NCBI GenBank assembly: GCA_021292165.1
Contig: CM037876.1
Location: forward strand, 107,656,324-107,720,323
Reading direction: 5' to 3'
DNA length: 64,000 bases
DNA from: Shinisaurus crocodilurus
Lineage: Eukaryota; Chordata; Lepidosauria; Squamata; Shinisauridae
The notes beneath the pieces were generated by a model. That model did not search any database, had not been told where the DNA came from, and was given only the letters and a program-made list of their open reading frames with translations. Below are positions 11,501 through 23,500 of this stretch, piece after piece (the first letter of the stretch is position 1; each line of letters begins with the position of its first letter). The position numbers and the translations under genes are program-made.

Positions 11501-14500
11501 AAATGCAATTTTGGGCTGTATTAATAGAAGTATAGCTTCCAAATCGCGGGAAGTGATAATTCCCCTTTACTCGGCACTGGTTAGGCCTCATCTTGAGTAC
11601 TGCGTCCAGTTCTGGGCACCTCACTTTAAGAAGGACATAGACAAACTGGAGAGGGTTCAGAGGAGGGCAACAAGGATGATAAAGGGACTGGAAACAAGGC
11701 CCTATGAGGAGAGACTGAAAGAACTGGGCATGTTTAGCCTTCAGAAGAGGAGACTGAGGGGAGATATGATCGCACTCTTCCAGTATTTGAAGGGATGTCA
11801 CACAGAGGAGGGCAAAGATCTCTTCTCGGTCATCCCAGTTTGCAGGACACGGAATAATGGGCTCAAGTTACAGGAACCTAGATTCCACCTAAACATCAGG
11901 AAAAATTTCCTGACTGTCAGAGCAATAAGACAATGGAATCAACTACCTAGGGAGGTGGTGGGCTCTCCCACTCTGGAGGCATTCAAGGTGCAGCTGGACA
12001 GACATCTGTCAGAGATGCTTTGACCTAGATTCCTGCATTGAGCAGGGGGTTGGACTCGATGGCCTTGTAGGCCCCTTCCAACTCTACTTTTCTATGATTC
12101 TATGATTCTATGATAACATTTTGAATGCGGTCAGGCTGAGCACCACAGTAAGCCTCCAGATAAAGATGTTCCAGCTGGTCTACAGTTTACGTAGCATAAT
12201 ATTTAACCCAGTTTGGAGCATACCTTTAAACAAAGTTCTAGAATTGCGTCTTGTATGAATCTACCAGCATTTTCACCTGAAATGTAGCCACCTGAAATAC
12301 ATTTATAGTAATAATGAAGCTAAGTAGCACAATTTCGATCAACACATTTGTTAGTATATGCAAAATTAGTTTCTGGATTAAACTGACGGTGCTGGTGCTG
12401 ATTCTTAAAAACCCTAAATGGTACCTTAGGCTGCATTCTTTTACATACTTACCTTGGAGTAAGTCTCACTGAACTCAATGGGGTTTACGTCTGAGTAGAT
12501 ATGCATAGGGTTGCCCTGTTAGAGAACATCCTCATATGAACCTCCATGTGCATTGAGAGCACAGGTGCAGCCCTATTCTGGAGAGGTTGTCAGAGGAGAC
12601 CAGATGCAACCATCAGGAGCAAGGTCTTCCTGCAAGTGGCAACCTGTTTGTGGAATGCTCTCCCCTCTGAAGTCCACGGGCCTACTTTCTTACCAGCATT
12701 TATAAAACAAGTGAAAGCTCTTTCCTTCATCAGGCCTTCAGTTACCAAGTCCTAGGGTTTGGGGGTTGACTGAAGGACCTTATGACCAAAGGCTGTCTCA
12801 GCAGGAGGCAAATTTTTTCCATGTCCTGTGAACATATGGATGGATATCTAAGTGGTCACCCTACAGATTTCCTCAGGTACTGGGGGGATGCTTCCGCAAC
12901 TCATTAGGAATGATCCCCCAGTCAATCCTAGTGAGTTGCGGAAGAACCCACCCTTGTAACTGAGTGGGCCAGGATGACATCTGAGGGAACTTGGAACCTG
13001 GATGTCTAATACAGGCCTGTGGCTTACGCTGGCTCAGCTTGTCTGAGCGTGGAAAGCTAAGCAGGGTCAGGCCTGGTTATTACTTGGATGGGAGACCCCT
13101 CCTCTAGTTTCCTGCAGTGAGCAGGGGTTGGACTCGATAGCCTTGTAGGCTCCTTCCAACTCTTATGATCTATGAAATCTATGAAACTCCCTCATTGTGG
13201 CCCTCTGGGTGTCAGGTCTGCCATGGTCAGTGACACCGGTCTCTGAGGAACAGACAGAGCTGAGGTGGATGCCTTGTTTTCCATCACAGATTTCCTCTGA
13301 GGCATGGTTGACTGCAGCATCAGAAAGCAGGGGGAGCAGGGGAGAGGAGAGCAGGAAAAAACCTGGTGCAGAGATGCCCTGACAATGGAGTACAAGGCCA
13401 GGATCCCCCAGCCTCTTCCCTGCCAATCAGATGTGAAGGGAGTTAAGTGTGGGAGAAGAGGAGGTCTGGAGAGTCCGTTTAGCTGTCATCAGCATGTTCT
13501 TTTGTTCTTCAGGCCAGAGCCCCGAAAAGCTCTTTTAAAACCGCACCTCTCTGTTTCAGGCAGGAAGATAGACTGAGGTTTTGTGGATGGTTCTCACCCC
13601 CCGTGGGAAGTGGCTTTTTCAAGCCTGCCTCCTCCATTCTGAGGGGAGGGCCTAACCCAACTCGGAATATCCTCCTAGCCATGAGGGGAGAAAAGCGGTT
13701 ATCCCATCCCACCCCATCGAGAAGAGACGGGACAGGGAAGTGAGCCAATCTAGAGGCTACAATTGAAGTAACAATACAGATTGGGGTGTACGACACATTT
13801 GCTCTTCAAAGACCAAGAAACTTTAGGGATCAAAAAGGCTTCAGTTTGAGAGTTTAAGGGCACAGTCCGATTGATTGTGCCCTCACTGCTCAGAAGCCAC
13901 CGAACTCAGGGGCTTCTGAGTTTCCTACGCCCTGCTGGGCTGAAGCCAGCACAGCGGGAGAGTGGTGGAGGTGATCTTCACCTCCCCATCCTCCGTCTTG
14001 GGTGAGTTTCACTAGACGGGCTTTTTAGCCTGTCTTTAGCGCTTTGAAGCGGGAGGGAAGGAGGCTAGAGGTGGCTCAGGAAATTTCATATCCTGGCCTC
14101 TCCTGTCTCCTCCCCTATCCACCCACTGGAACGCCCCCTTTCCTCCTCCTCCAAGGCCGTTTTTCCGACCTAAGAGAGGCAGCCGTCATGGTTCTCTCCA
14201 TGCCGGCTGTGAGGGGGAGGAGTCTGGGATCGGATCTCTGACTCCCCCTTTTGAGGTCGGAGCGCTGTCTTATAATAACTTAAATACTAATAACTGAAGA
14301 TATTCACTTTAAAAATTAAATCTTTAGCATTCACAAGCAAAGCAGAGCAAAGCACATCTGCAAGTAGAACGTTCTCAGAACAGTTATCTTGCTGGCTTTC
14401 CTTATGGTTAAACTTACACAAGATTGCGCTCAAGTTAAGCTTTGTGAGAGGCTGGGTGTCACAATAAAAGGTTATTTACAAGGATATATCTTATTAAAGA

Positions 14501-17500
14501 TTGACACAACACTGACCCCAGCTTCAGTCTTCCGTCAACCTGAAGAAGAGGAGGGGTGGGGCTGAAAGACCAAGGGAAAGTTGGGAGACTAAGTTGTAAG
14601 CATGCACTATATTTAAACATCTGTACTATATTTAGTAAGCATGCCCTATATTTAAACATATTTACTGCTTACATGGTGCAGAAGTTAAGCTGGGTGCCTT
14701 AACTTAATTTCCAACCCTTTTAAGGCACAGCTGAATTTTTAAGAGTCTTAAAGTGTTCTCTTAAATGAAAGGTTTATTAATCATAGATTTACTGTTCAGG
14801 CAGAATGTTGATCTCACCTTGGTAGAGCACTGCCATGTGCTTATTTAAAGACCACAATCCATACAGTGAACAGATACGCTTCAGTACTGGCTGAAGGTCA
14901 GCTGGTGTGTTGGAACTGTGAACGTGTTCATGGTATCTTTGCAAAACAGTGTGTTCAATAAAAGCTATAGCTAAAGAACGACAGTAGTACACCTTGAAAA
15001 AGAAAAGCAGAATTCAAAGTGGACGCTGAGTAAGACCTACAAATATACCAAATTATGTCACATTTATTTATTTAAAATAATACCAGGATGGGTGTAGAAG
15101 AGTATGATAAAAACAGTCATACAATATACAATAAAAACAATAAAACATCATTAAAAAAAACCAGGACAACAAATAAAATGGACAAATCATAATCAACCAA
15201 TTAAAATGCCTGAGCAACCAAAAAGATTTTGAGCTGTCACCAAAAAGATGGCAATGTTGGTGCCAGTCTCATCTCCATGCGGAGGGTACACCACAACTGG
15301 GGCCGCCAAAACAGAGAAGGCACTCAGCCTTGTTGCCACATAATGTGCTTGGGTACTTTGAGAAGAGCCTCTCCTGATGATATTAAGACACAGGCAGGAT
15401 GATATAGGGAGAAGGGCTTCTTCGGGTATTGAGGTCCATAACCTTATAGGGATTAAAGGTAAGGACCAGCACCTTAAATTGGGTTCAGAGGTGAGCAGGC
15501 AGCTAGTGCAGCTCTTAGAATTGGAGTAATATGACTCCACCTGGCTATACCAGTTACAATTCTGGCAGCTGTGTTCTACACTAGCTGAAGCTTCCAAGTT
15601 GTCTCCAAGGGCAGCCCCATGTACAACGCATGACAGTAATCCAATTGGGAAGTTACCAGGCAAGGATTTAACTCACAAGCAGCTATTAAGTAAAGAACAC
15701 TTACAAAGAAGTCTAAAAGCCTGGTTTTACGATCGTCTTCACATGTGGCAGTTGCTGTTTTAAGGCAATCTATTTTGACTTCAAATGATATAGATCACAC
15801 CCTGAAGCACTTGTGTCAACAAATGCTGATGGCACAACTCAGAAGTCAACACAACATTGTTTTGGCAGGCATCCTAGCTGAACAACTCTCACATGACTTC
15901 AGGATCTCCTAATATACAAGGAGGACCCTTACATTTCGGTCCTCTCCAGTAATCTGAGGTAGGGTTGGAAGGGTCATGTCTTGCAACTCTCATCAGTGAG
16001 ATCTCCTTGGGAGGAGAGTGGATCTGTTGGCTGGAACTCCCTCTGGTCATCTACTGTTCCTCCTACACACTCCTTCCCACCCCTGGTCCCTCTCCAGGGA
16101 TCAGGGCTGAGCACTGAGGCCACTATCTCTGGATGTTGGTATTCCATGAATTTATTTCCTCTTGGGAGGGCTGGAGCAGGGCAATGCTGTGAGGTCCTAG
16201 ATGCATCATATTGTCTTAGTCTGTTACAGCAAACCAAGGAAGTGTTCTGTGGCACCTTAAAGTTAATGGCACCACAAGACTGTTGTAGTTAGTGTATCGT
16301 AGATACTTTTACAAATATTAGATGATGAGGAACCAATCACATCCAATGGTAATAATACTGGTCCCTCCAACTCTCTGACCCCAGGAAAACCTGGCTCTAT
16401 TTCCCCACAACACTGCCACTATCATCTCCCCCCCCCCCCCGCACTACACCACCCTCCTCTTTGCCAAACTCTGCCAGTTGCAGCCCTTGCTCGCTCTGCC
16501 CTCTCACTATGTTCAATATTTCCCCCCTATACATCTGTGCTGATCTGTGATACTTTATTGTGCCATGTTCCATTGTCTGAGCTGACAGAACGTGGAAGAG
16601 GGAGAAGTAGCACTGATGGCAGGAAGGGAAAAAAGAAAAGAAAAGGAGAATGTGTCTCCGGTGCTGGAAGAAGAAGTTTTTTTATTTGATGTAAAAGCTC
16701 AATACGTTTCAGAGAGCAATTTCCCCCTTCTTCAGGAGCAATAATCTTCTACACTTAAGTGTTGCTTGTTCTTTGATAAGTGTCGCTCCACGTTCATAGA
16801 CAGACTTGTGCTTCAGGGGAAGGCTGGCCTACACACACCACTGAATGCAGGATTTGAGCAATCAGGAACACACTCTCCAAGGTTTTGGCCAAGCAGCGGG
16901 GGAAGAGAGAAGGATTCTGATCACTATACAAGAACTGTCCATTAGGTGGGAATCTCACTAGTTATGCTGTAATGCTCATATTTGTTTTACTTTGCACAGT
17001 TCTGTGAAAGTGTGTGTGAGGGAGGGAGCAGAGGCAAAAGGTAGCTGGAAAAGGCATACCAGCAACGTGCCTGAAAATACTCAGAAACTTGAAAGCATGG
17101 AATTATAGAATTTGTTTACCTGGCTGTTGTTCCTTGCCTCGAATTCAGTACAACCACATTTTTCCAGGTTTCTCAGCTTTTGGACACTCTCTTGGAGCAA
17201 GTAACAAACTAGCCACTTGTATGCTCTTAAAGATACTGGGGAAAGAAATTTGAAATGTTTAATATTTTCATTCAGGATAATAAAAATCACAATGCAGTAG
17301 GAAAGCAAACAACACTGATAGTATGCATTGTGCACATTCTGCAGAAATAGGATCTGAAATCATCACAAAATTAAATAAAGTATTTCTTGCATAAGCTAGC
17401 TGTCTGCTCCACCCCCAAAGAATTGTTACTCAGATAGACAGAAGGGACAGTTTGGCATCATGCTAAGCAGTGTTCTATAAGAGCAGGAGAGATTTTCTTT

Positions 17501-20500
17501 GACATCCAAGTTCCATTTAAGGCTGATGAATGGAACAGCCACGACACAGCAAGTTGTGGCTGTCCATTTTGTGAACTAATCCATGAGCATCTCAAAGCCA
17601 CATTTGTTCTAAATGGAAGATGGTGTTCCCCGTCTCCACACCCTCAGTATCTTCAGTCTTCATGCTACACACAGAAGTACGTCTCTCCTAATTCCACTTG
17701 CTGGTGAAGGGCAAACAATGAATTCAGGCTTTTTACATGGCACTTGAGTCCTCAAAGCAGCATGGCCCATATATTCATTTCATTTGTAATGGTTTTCTGA
17801 TTCATGGACCAGGGCTTTCCCATTCTCATGGTATCTGCTGTTAGGAACTAGTTAGATTACCAACCAGGGTTGCAATGATTTAAATCAGAATTATTTAAAT
17901 CAATGATTAAATCATCAATAAAAATCGACTTTTACCATCTTTTTTGCAAAAAATCATGATTTTTTGCAACCCTGCCATGTAGGTAGCCTAGTAACCGATA
18001 ATACTGGTAACGTAAAAATAATAATAATGAGGAAAGTGTTTTTGGTTTAATTTGGTGTTCTTAACTATGTGGTTGCCTGAAACCTTGAAATTAATTTTAC
18101 TAAATGGGGGGGGGGGGGGTTTGATTAAATAAATAAATAAAAAACCCGATTCTTTTGATTTTTTTTGCAAAAAAAATCATGATTTTTTGCAACCCTGTTA
18201 CCAACTCCTGTGTAGAGCCTGGAACCAGTAGGCAAGGTTCAACAGACAATACATGGTGTCAGGGTGGGATGCTTTCCGCTAATGCCGATTCCAATATCCC
18301 CTTTGCTCCCGCCCATTTGTTCTCTGTGAAAGGTGGAAGTATTCAGCACTTCAGTGGTAGTGGGGAATGCACAATTCAAATAATTTTCATGGGGTGGGGT
18401 GGTGCCTTTTAAATACAAGGAGCCAAAGGTTTCTTTTCCCCTTTCTGCTTTCCAGTGAAAAAACAAAAAGAAAATGAAGAAACCACCTGTGGCACCTTGT
18501 ATTGAAAAGGGACAGCCTCCTCCCTTCTCCTTACCCCGAGTGAAAGTTCTTAGAAGGTCACACCCCCACCCACTCAAATATCACATTGATGGGAGGGCAA
18601 GAAATGTGGATTTTGAAACTGGACGTATTGTAGCAAATGTGACTAGGCAGAAAGAGCTGATGGTTGCAGAACCGGAGTCAGATAAATGGCCTGCAGCCCC
18701 AGGGTCAGCCCAAGATATTTTGCTGCCTGAGGCAGAGCAGCAAGTGGAGTGGGAGGCAGGGACCCCAAGTATAGTAGGAGTTGCAGGAATTGATGGCACA
18801 TGGCAGGAAAAAAAGCCTGAGTCCGTCTGAAAAATAAAATCCGGCTTATTTCTCCTACCCACCCCCAGTTATCTTACCTCAAATCTGCTCCTGATTTTTT
18901 AACTCTCTTTCTATACTAGTGCTTTAAAAAGAAAAAGAAAAAAGTTCTTCTGAAGACATCACACATTTTGACCTGGGAAAACGCTCCATGAGATGTTGCT
19001 GAGGGATTTGCATAAGACACATGCACCAAGGCAGTCTCATCCTTATTATTAGGATATCCCCCCCCCCCCCATGCTGAGCTCCTGTATCTAAAGGGAGGCT
19101 AAGGTATGCAAAAGAAGACCTTAAGAATTCAAGAATGTCTCTGTAGGATCATACTAGTCCAGGATTCTCCAACCTTGGGTCCCCAGATGTTTTTGGCCTA
19201 CAACTCCCAGCATGCCCCAGCCAGCATAGCTGGCTGGGGCATGCTGGGAGTTGTAGGCCAAAAACATCTGGGGACCCAAGGTTGGAGAACACTGATCTAG
19301 TCCAAGATTCTCCCACTGCCCACAGTAGCCAACCAGGCAATAGCTCTCCCTCATTGTATGCCTCCAGCTCCTGGTGTTCAGATATACTGCCTTTTCTTGG
19401 CTGCCTTTCAGGGCAGGAGCTCTTCCAAGGCAGTGTACAACAATAACACTCACATAACAACAACCAATACGGTAATAAAAACAGTAAAAACAGCAACAGC
19501 AGTAAAGATCCTAAAAAAACAACACCAGCATAAAAACAAAACCTACCACATACAACTGCAGCGACAGTCCAATAAAACATAATCAGGGGAAGGCCAGAGT
19601 AAAGTAGTAGGTTTTCAGGGCCTCCCTAAAAGCCTGCAGTGATGGGGCCTGGCAGACCCGATGGCAACTTATTCCAGAGGTGTGGGGCCACTGTGGAAAA
19701 GGCCCTCTCTCATGTAGTCGCTCACTTAACTGCCCTCACAGGTGGGCAAATGAGAAGGGCCTCCCTTGCTGATATTAAAGTGTGGGCAGGCTGATATGGG
19801 GTAAGGGGGTCCCTTCAAGGAATTTGGTCCCAAACCGTTTTAAGGCTTTGAAGGTCAAAACCAGCACTCTAAGTTGTGCCTGGAAAAACACCGGTAACTG
19901 GCTAATATCCACTAGGCATCTGCTCCCTCCATGAATTCATCTAATTCCCTTTAAAAGCCACCTGAGTCAGTTGCCGTCACTTCATCTTGAGGCAGCACAC
20001 TGCAATGAGTTAATGTGCTATGTGACAAAAGGCGGGAGGGGAGGGGAGGGGGCCAGGGAAGGCAGCCATGCTGAAAACTTTTAAAACTTTACAGATGCAG
20101 TCTTGAGCATGCTTACTACAGCAAGTCGCATTGGAGAACTGCATCCTAGAAACCCTATTTAGGAATTGTGCTGTAAGAACATTTGTCCAAAGGTATTTCT
20201 TCTGTTCTATGTCCACAGGCAAGAGCTACAGACAGAAAGGATCCAAGCCCCAAGTCCTGTACTGTAACTAAAGGGGTGACAACACATGACCGGGCAGGTC
20301 TCCTCTAATGCAGCCACTACCAACTGCAAGCCATGAAAGCACACACAGCAAAAGGGTTTGAGGGAAAAGGGGCCATGCTCTAAATCAAGGCTCTCCAACC
20401 TTGGGTCCCCAGATGTTTTTGGCCTACAACTCCCAGCATGTCCCAGCCATGGCTGGGGCATGATGGGAGTTGTAGGCCAAAAACATCTGGGGGCCCAAGG

Positions 20501-23500
20501 TTGGAGAACACTGCTCTAAATTATAACAAGTGACAAGAAGTGCAACACAAATCGAGTTACCTGAAGAATCCATGCAGTCTTGAACATTTGACACTGTGAA
20601 TTTCTGACAAAGAATATGGCGACAGTCTTCCAAAAAATCTACTGATCCCAGTGGTGATATAATAGGACCTTTGTCTGAAATGCCAATGATACCAAAACTA
20701 AATACCAAGTCAAAGTATGTTAATATCTATGCACTAACAGCTTTGAAAATCAATGAAGGGTAAACATCTGCTCATCTGTGCATTAACTGTGGATAATCTT
20801 CTGTTTAAGCTGTTCTTCTCTCATTTCTTCAGCCTCATGGCAGCAGCAAATTCAGCAACGGCAGGGAACACTGCGGTGGTCACAAAGACAGCCAAAAGGT
20901 GCATGCAGCCTACGGGCTGCCCAACCCTGCTGTAAAGGGTGCCTAATTGTGCACCTCTTAGCCTAACTTCATCATGTTCTAATTGTTGTTTATTTGAAAT
21001 TAATTGGGCAGGGACTATCTTATTACTGATCTTCTGGGAGCCTTTTTTGGCTGAAGATCAGGGCAAAAATGTTTAAATTAAAAAATAAAATAAAAGAGCA
21101 AGAGTGAGATCCTATCTAGAATTGGCCGAGAACATGTTAACACCCCTGAACCAGATTTCTTAAAGGAAGTGACTGAAATGTGTCAGTTTCTGATTGGTAA
21201 GTTTTCCTCATCTGTAAAAATAAACTGTAGATGGCACCAACATTACCATCTGCTTCAAATTCAGCACTGAAGTAAGATTATTGTGACCCAAAACAGTAGC
21301 AGGAATTGTTAAGAACACAGTGCCTGAGTGCCAACCAGCATTTCAGCAGAAACAGTAGCCAAGAGAGATGCATTCTGACCTAGTTTGCTGCGTGGAAAGC
21401 TAAGCAGAGTCAGTCAATCCCCCAGTCAATCCTAGTGAGTTGCGGAAGAACCCACCCTTGTAACTGAGTGGGCCAGGATGCCATCTGAGGGAACTTGGAA
21501 CCTGGATGTCTAATACAGGCCTGTGGCTTACGCTGGCTCAGCTTCTCTGAGCGTGGAAAGCTAAGCAAGGTCAGGCCTGGTTATTACTTGGATGGGAGAC
21601 CCCTCCTCTAGTTTCCTGCACTGAGCAGGGGTTGGACTCGATGGCCTTGTAGGCCCCTTCCAACTCTATGATCCTATGAATCTATGGTTAGGCTGGTAAG
21701 GGCAGTTCAGTGCAATGTAATGTTACAGTGTTATGATGTTAAACCCAATGCTGAATCATAACAGTTAGCACAGGCTATAGCCTCACCTAGATCATATTAC
21801 AAACGCAAAGCTGCATCTGTTGACTAGAATCACAAAATCATAGAAAAGTAGAGTTGGAAGGGTACCAACCTTAACTGGTACCAACCGATGGGCCTTGCCC
21901 ACCTTTCTTCAGCCAGTGCAACATTAAGTTCAACTACACACTAACCTTGGCGTTTGGCATTCATCCAGCTCAGTAAGTAGTTGCTAGTTTGCTGCAGCAG
22001 AACATTATTGTCTCCTTCGTAGGTGCAGTTTGGGTCATTGTCATTCCGGATATCACCCAGACGATTCACTTATTTAAAAAAACAACCCACAGAAATATCA
22101 TGAGTGAATGAGCTGTCCTTGTGTTTAACATTTTTATAAAACCTCTTACAGAAAAATTTGAGAAGCAACCCTTGGTCAAGATGGAATGTATGATAATCAA
22201 AAGCCTGATTCGGGTATTTTCCTTGTGTGTAAGCGCTACATGTGAGGCGGAAGAGTGGGCTACTCCGCCCCTCCCTTGCCATTCTCGTCGTCCTCTACAC
22301 GTGGAGAGTGACTGTCTGCAGAGGAAGACCTGCAAAGCTACAGTTGAGGCACAGACTGAACTAGATGACGGGCCTGTATGTTCATTGAACTGTGCTGATG
22401 ACCAAGCAGTTGACTTACTGGCCAGATAGCCATGTCCCCCACAGGCTTCTCGACATTCTTGAGTTCCTTGTTGTGCAAGCCAAGAGGCCAGCGGTTTGCC
22501 CGAGGTGGATAAGGCATGTATCTCACGGCCAAGTTCAGCCTAGCAGAAAAGGAACCAACAATGGTAAAGAACACAGCAGCCGACATGAAGCACTATTCAT
22601 TACAAAACCCTCTGCTACATCAGCTCAGTGGTGAGCCCCCATCCCACCAGTAATCCCTGCCAGTTTCCTGCCTTTTACGGAATATAACATGCACATTCAG
22701 AGGGTCTGCATCTGAATGTTTAGTAAGTGCTCCATGTTCTAAGAAGGGATCTTGTGAATCCGACTGTAAAATTATGATATTATTACTTATCTAGGTGTTG
22801 TACAAAAATTAAACACAACACAGCCCTGCTTGCACATTTACAATCTAAACATCCTTAAAATAAAGGCAAGACACATTAAGGGGGAGGGAAGGAAACTAAG
22901 AAAAATAGGAGAGGAGAGCTTATTGGTATAAGCCAGGGAAAACACAAGGAAGCATTTCAGTGTAAAGGAAGAGAAAGAGCTGGGTATCAGGTAGAAGGGA
23001 ACTCTAGTGACAGGGAGCTACATGGGGAAAATGACTCAGGCGGGGGATAGGCTGAACAAGAAGACTGGTACCTGTAGAGCAGTGTTCTCCAACCTTGGGT
23101 CCCCAGATGTTTTTGGCCTACAACTCCCAGCATGCCCCAGCCAGCTAGCTATGCTGGCTGGGGCATGCTGGAGTTGTAGGCCAAAAACATCTGGGGACCC
23201 AAGGTTGGAGAACACTGCTGTAGAGAGAATGGGTCTGAGGAGCATATAGAGAAAGAAGAGAAAATGGAAATAGAGGAGCAAGACCACGGAGACATTTGAA
23301 AACAATTTCAAGAAACTTAAAAGTAAAGCTGAGAAACAAGAAGAAACCCATGAAGACAAAAGTACAATGGAGTAATAAAATAAAAACAACGATTGGAAAA
23401 TATCAGAAGAGCAGCAGCATTAAAGACAGACAGAAGGCACTTCACTGTAGAGGCAGGAAGACCTACAAGAAGAATGTTACAAAAGTCAACGCAGGAAATA

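Larger units (their letters stand above)
8779..12112 (+). mobile_element. CR1 LINE, 5'-truncated, with open ORF2
   Basis: The element begins within ORF1 and runs through a full ORF2 to a short 3' UTR. It ends in an ATTCTATG-type microsatellite repeated about three times at 12093-12112, the hallmark end of CR1. It lies antisense to ACOX3, in the intron between coding exons 15 and 16. Its 3' end is about 110 bp from exon 15. The lack of stops in ORF2 argues for a recent insertion. No clear target-site duplication is seen, as is usual for CR1. Confidence 0.93.

Noticed and set aside
12120..12190. Minus-strand open stretch next to the CR1 end as the missing ACOX3 exon
   Set aside because: It has no matching donor and no similarity to ACOX3. 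The true exon was found at 12224-12291 with the correct 68-nt length and phase.
13019..13100. Functional 5S rRNA gene
   Set aside because: Only the internal promoter half is 5S-like, the ends do not pair, and a CR1-type tail follows. It is a SINE.
18239..18830. Open frames on both strands of about 110-120 codons
   Set aside because: No recognised domain, no conservation evidence, and they overlap each other on opposite strands.
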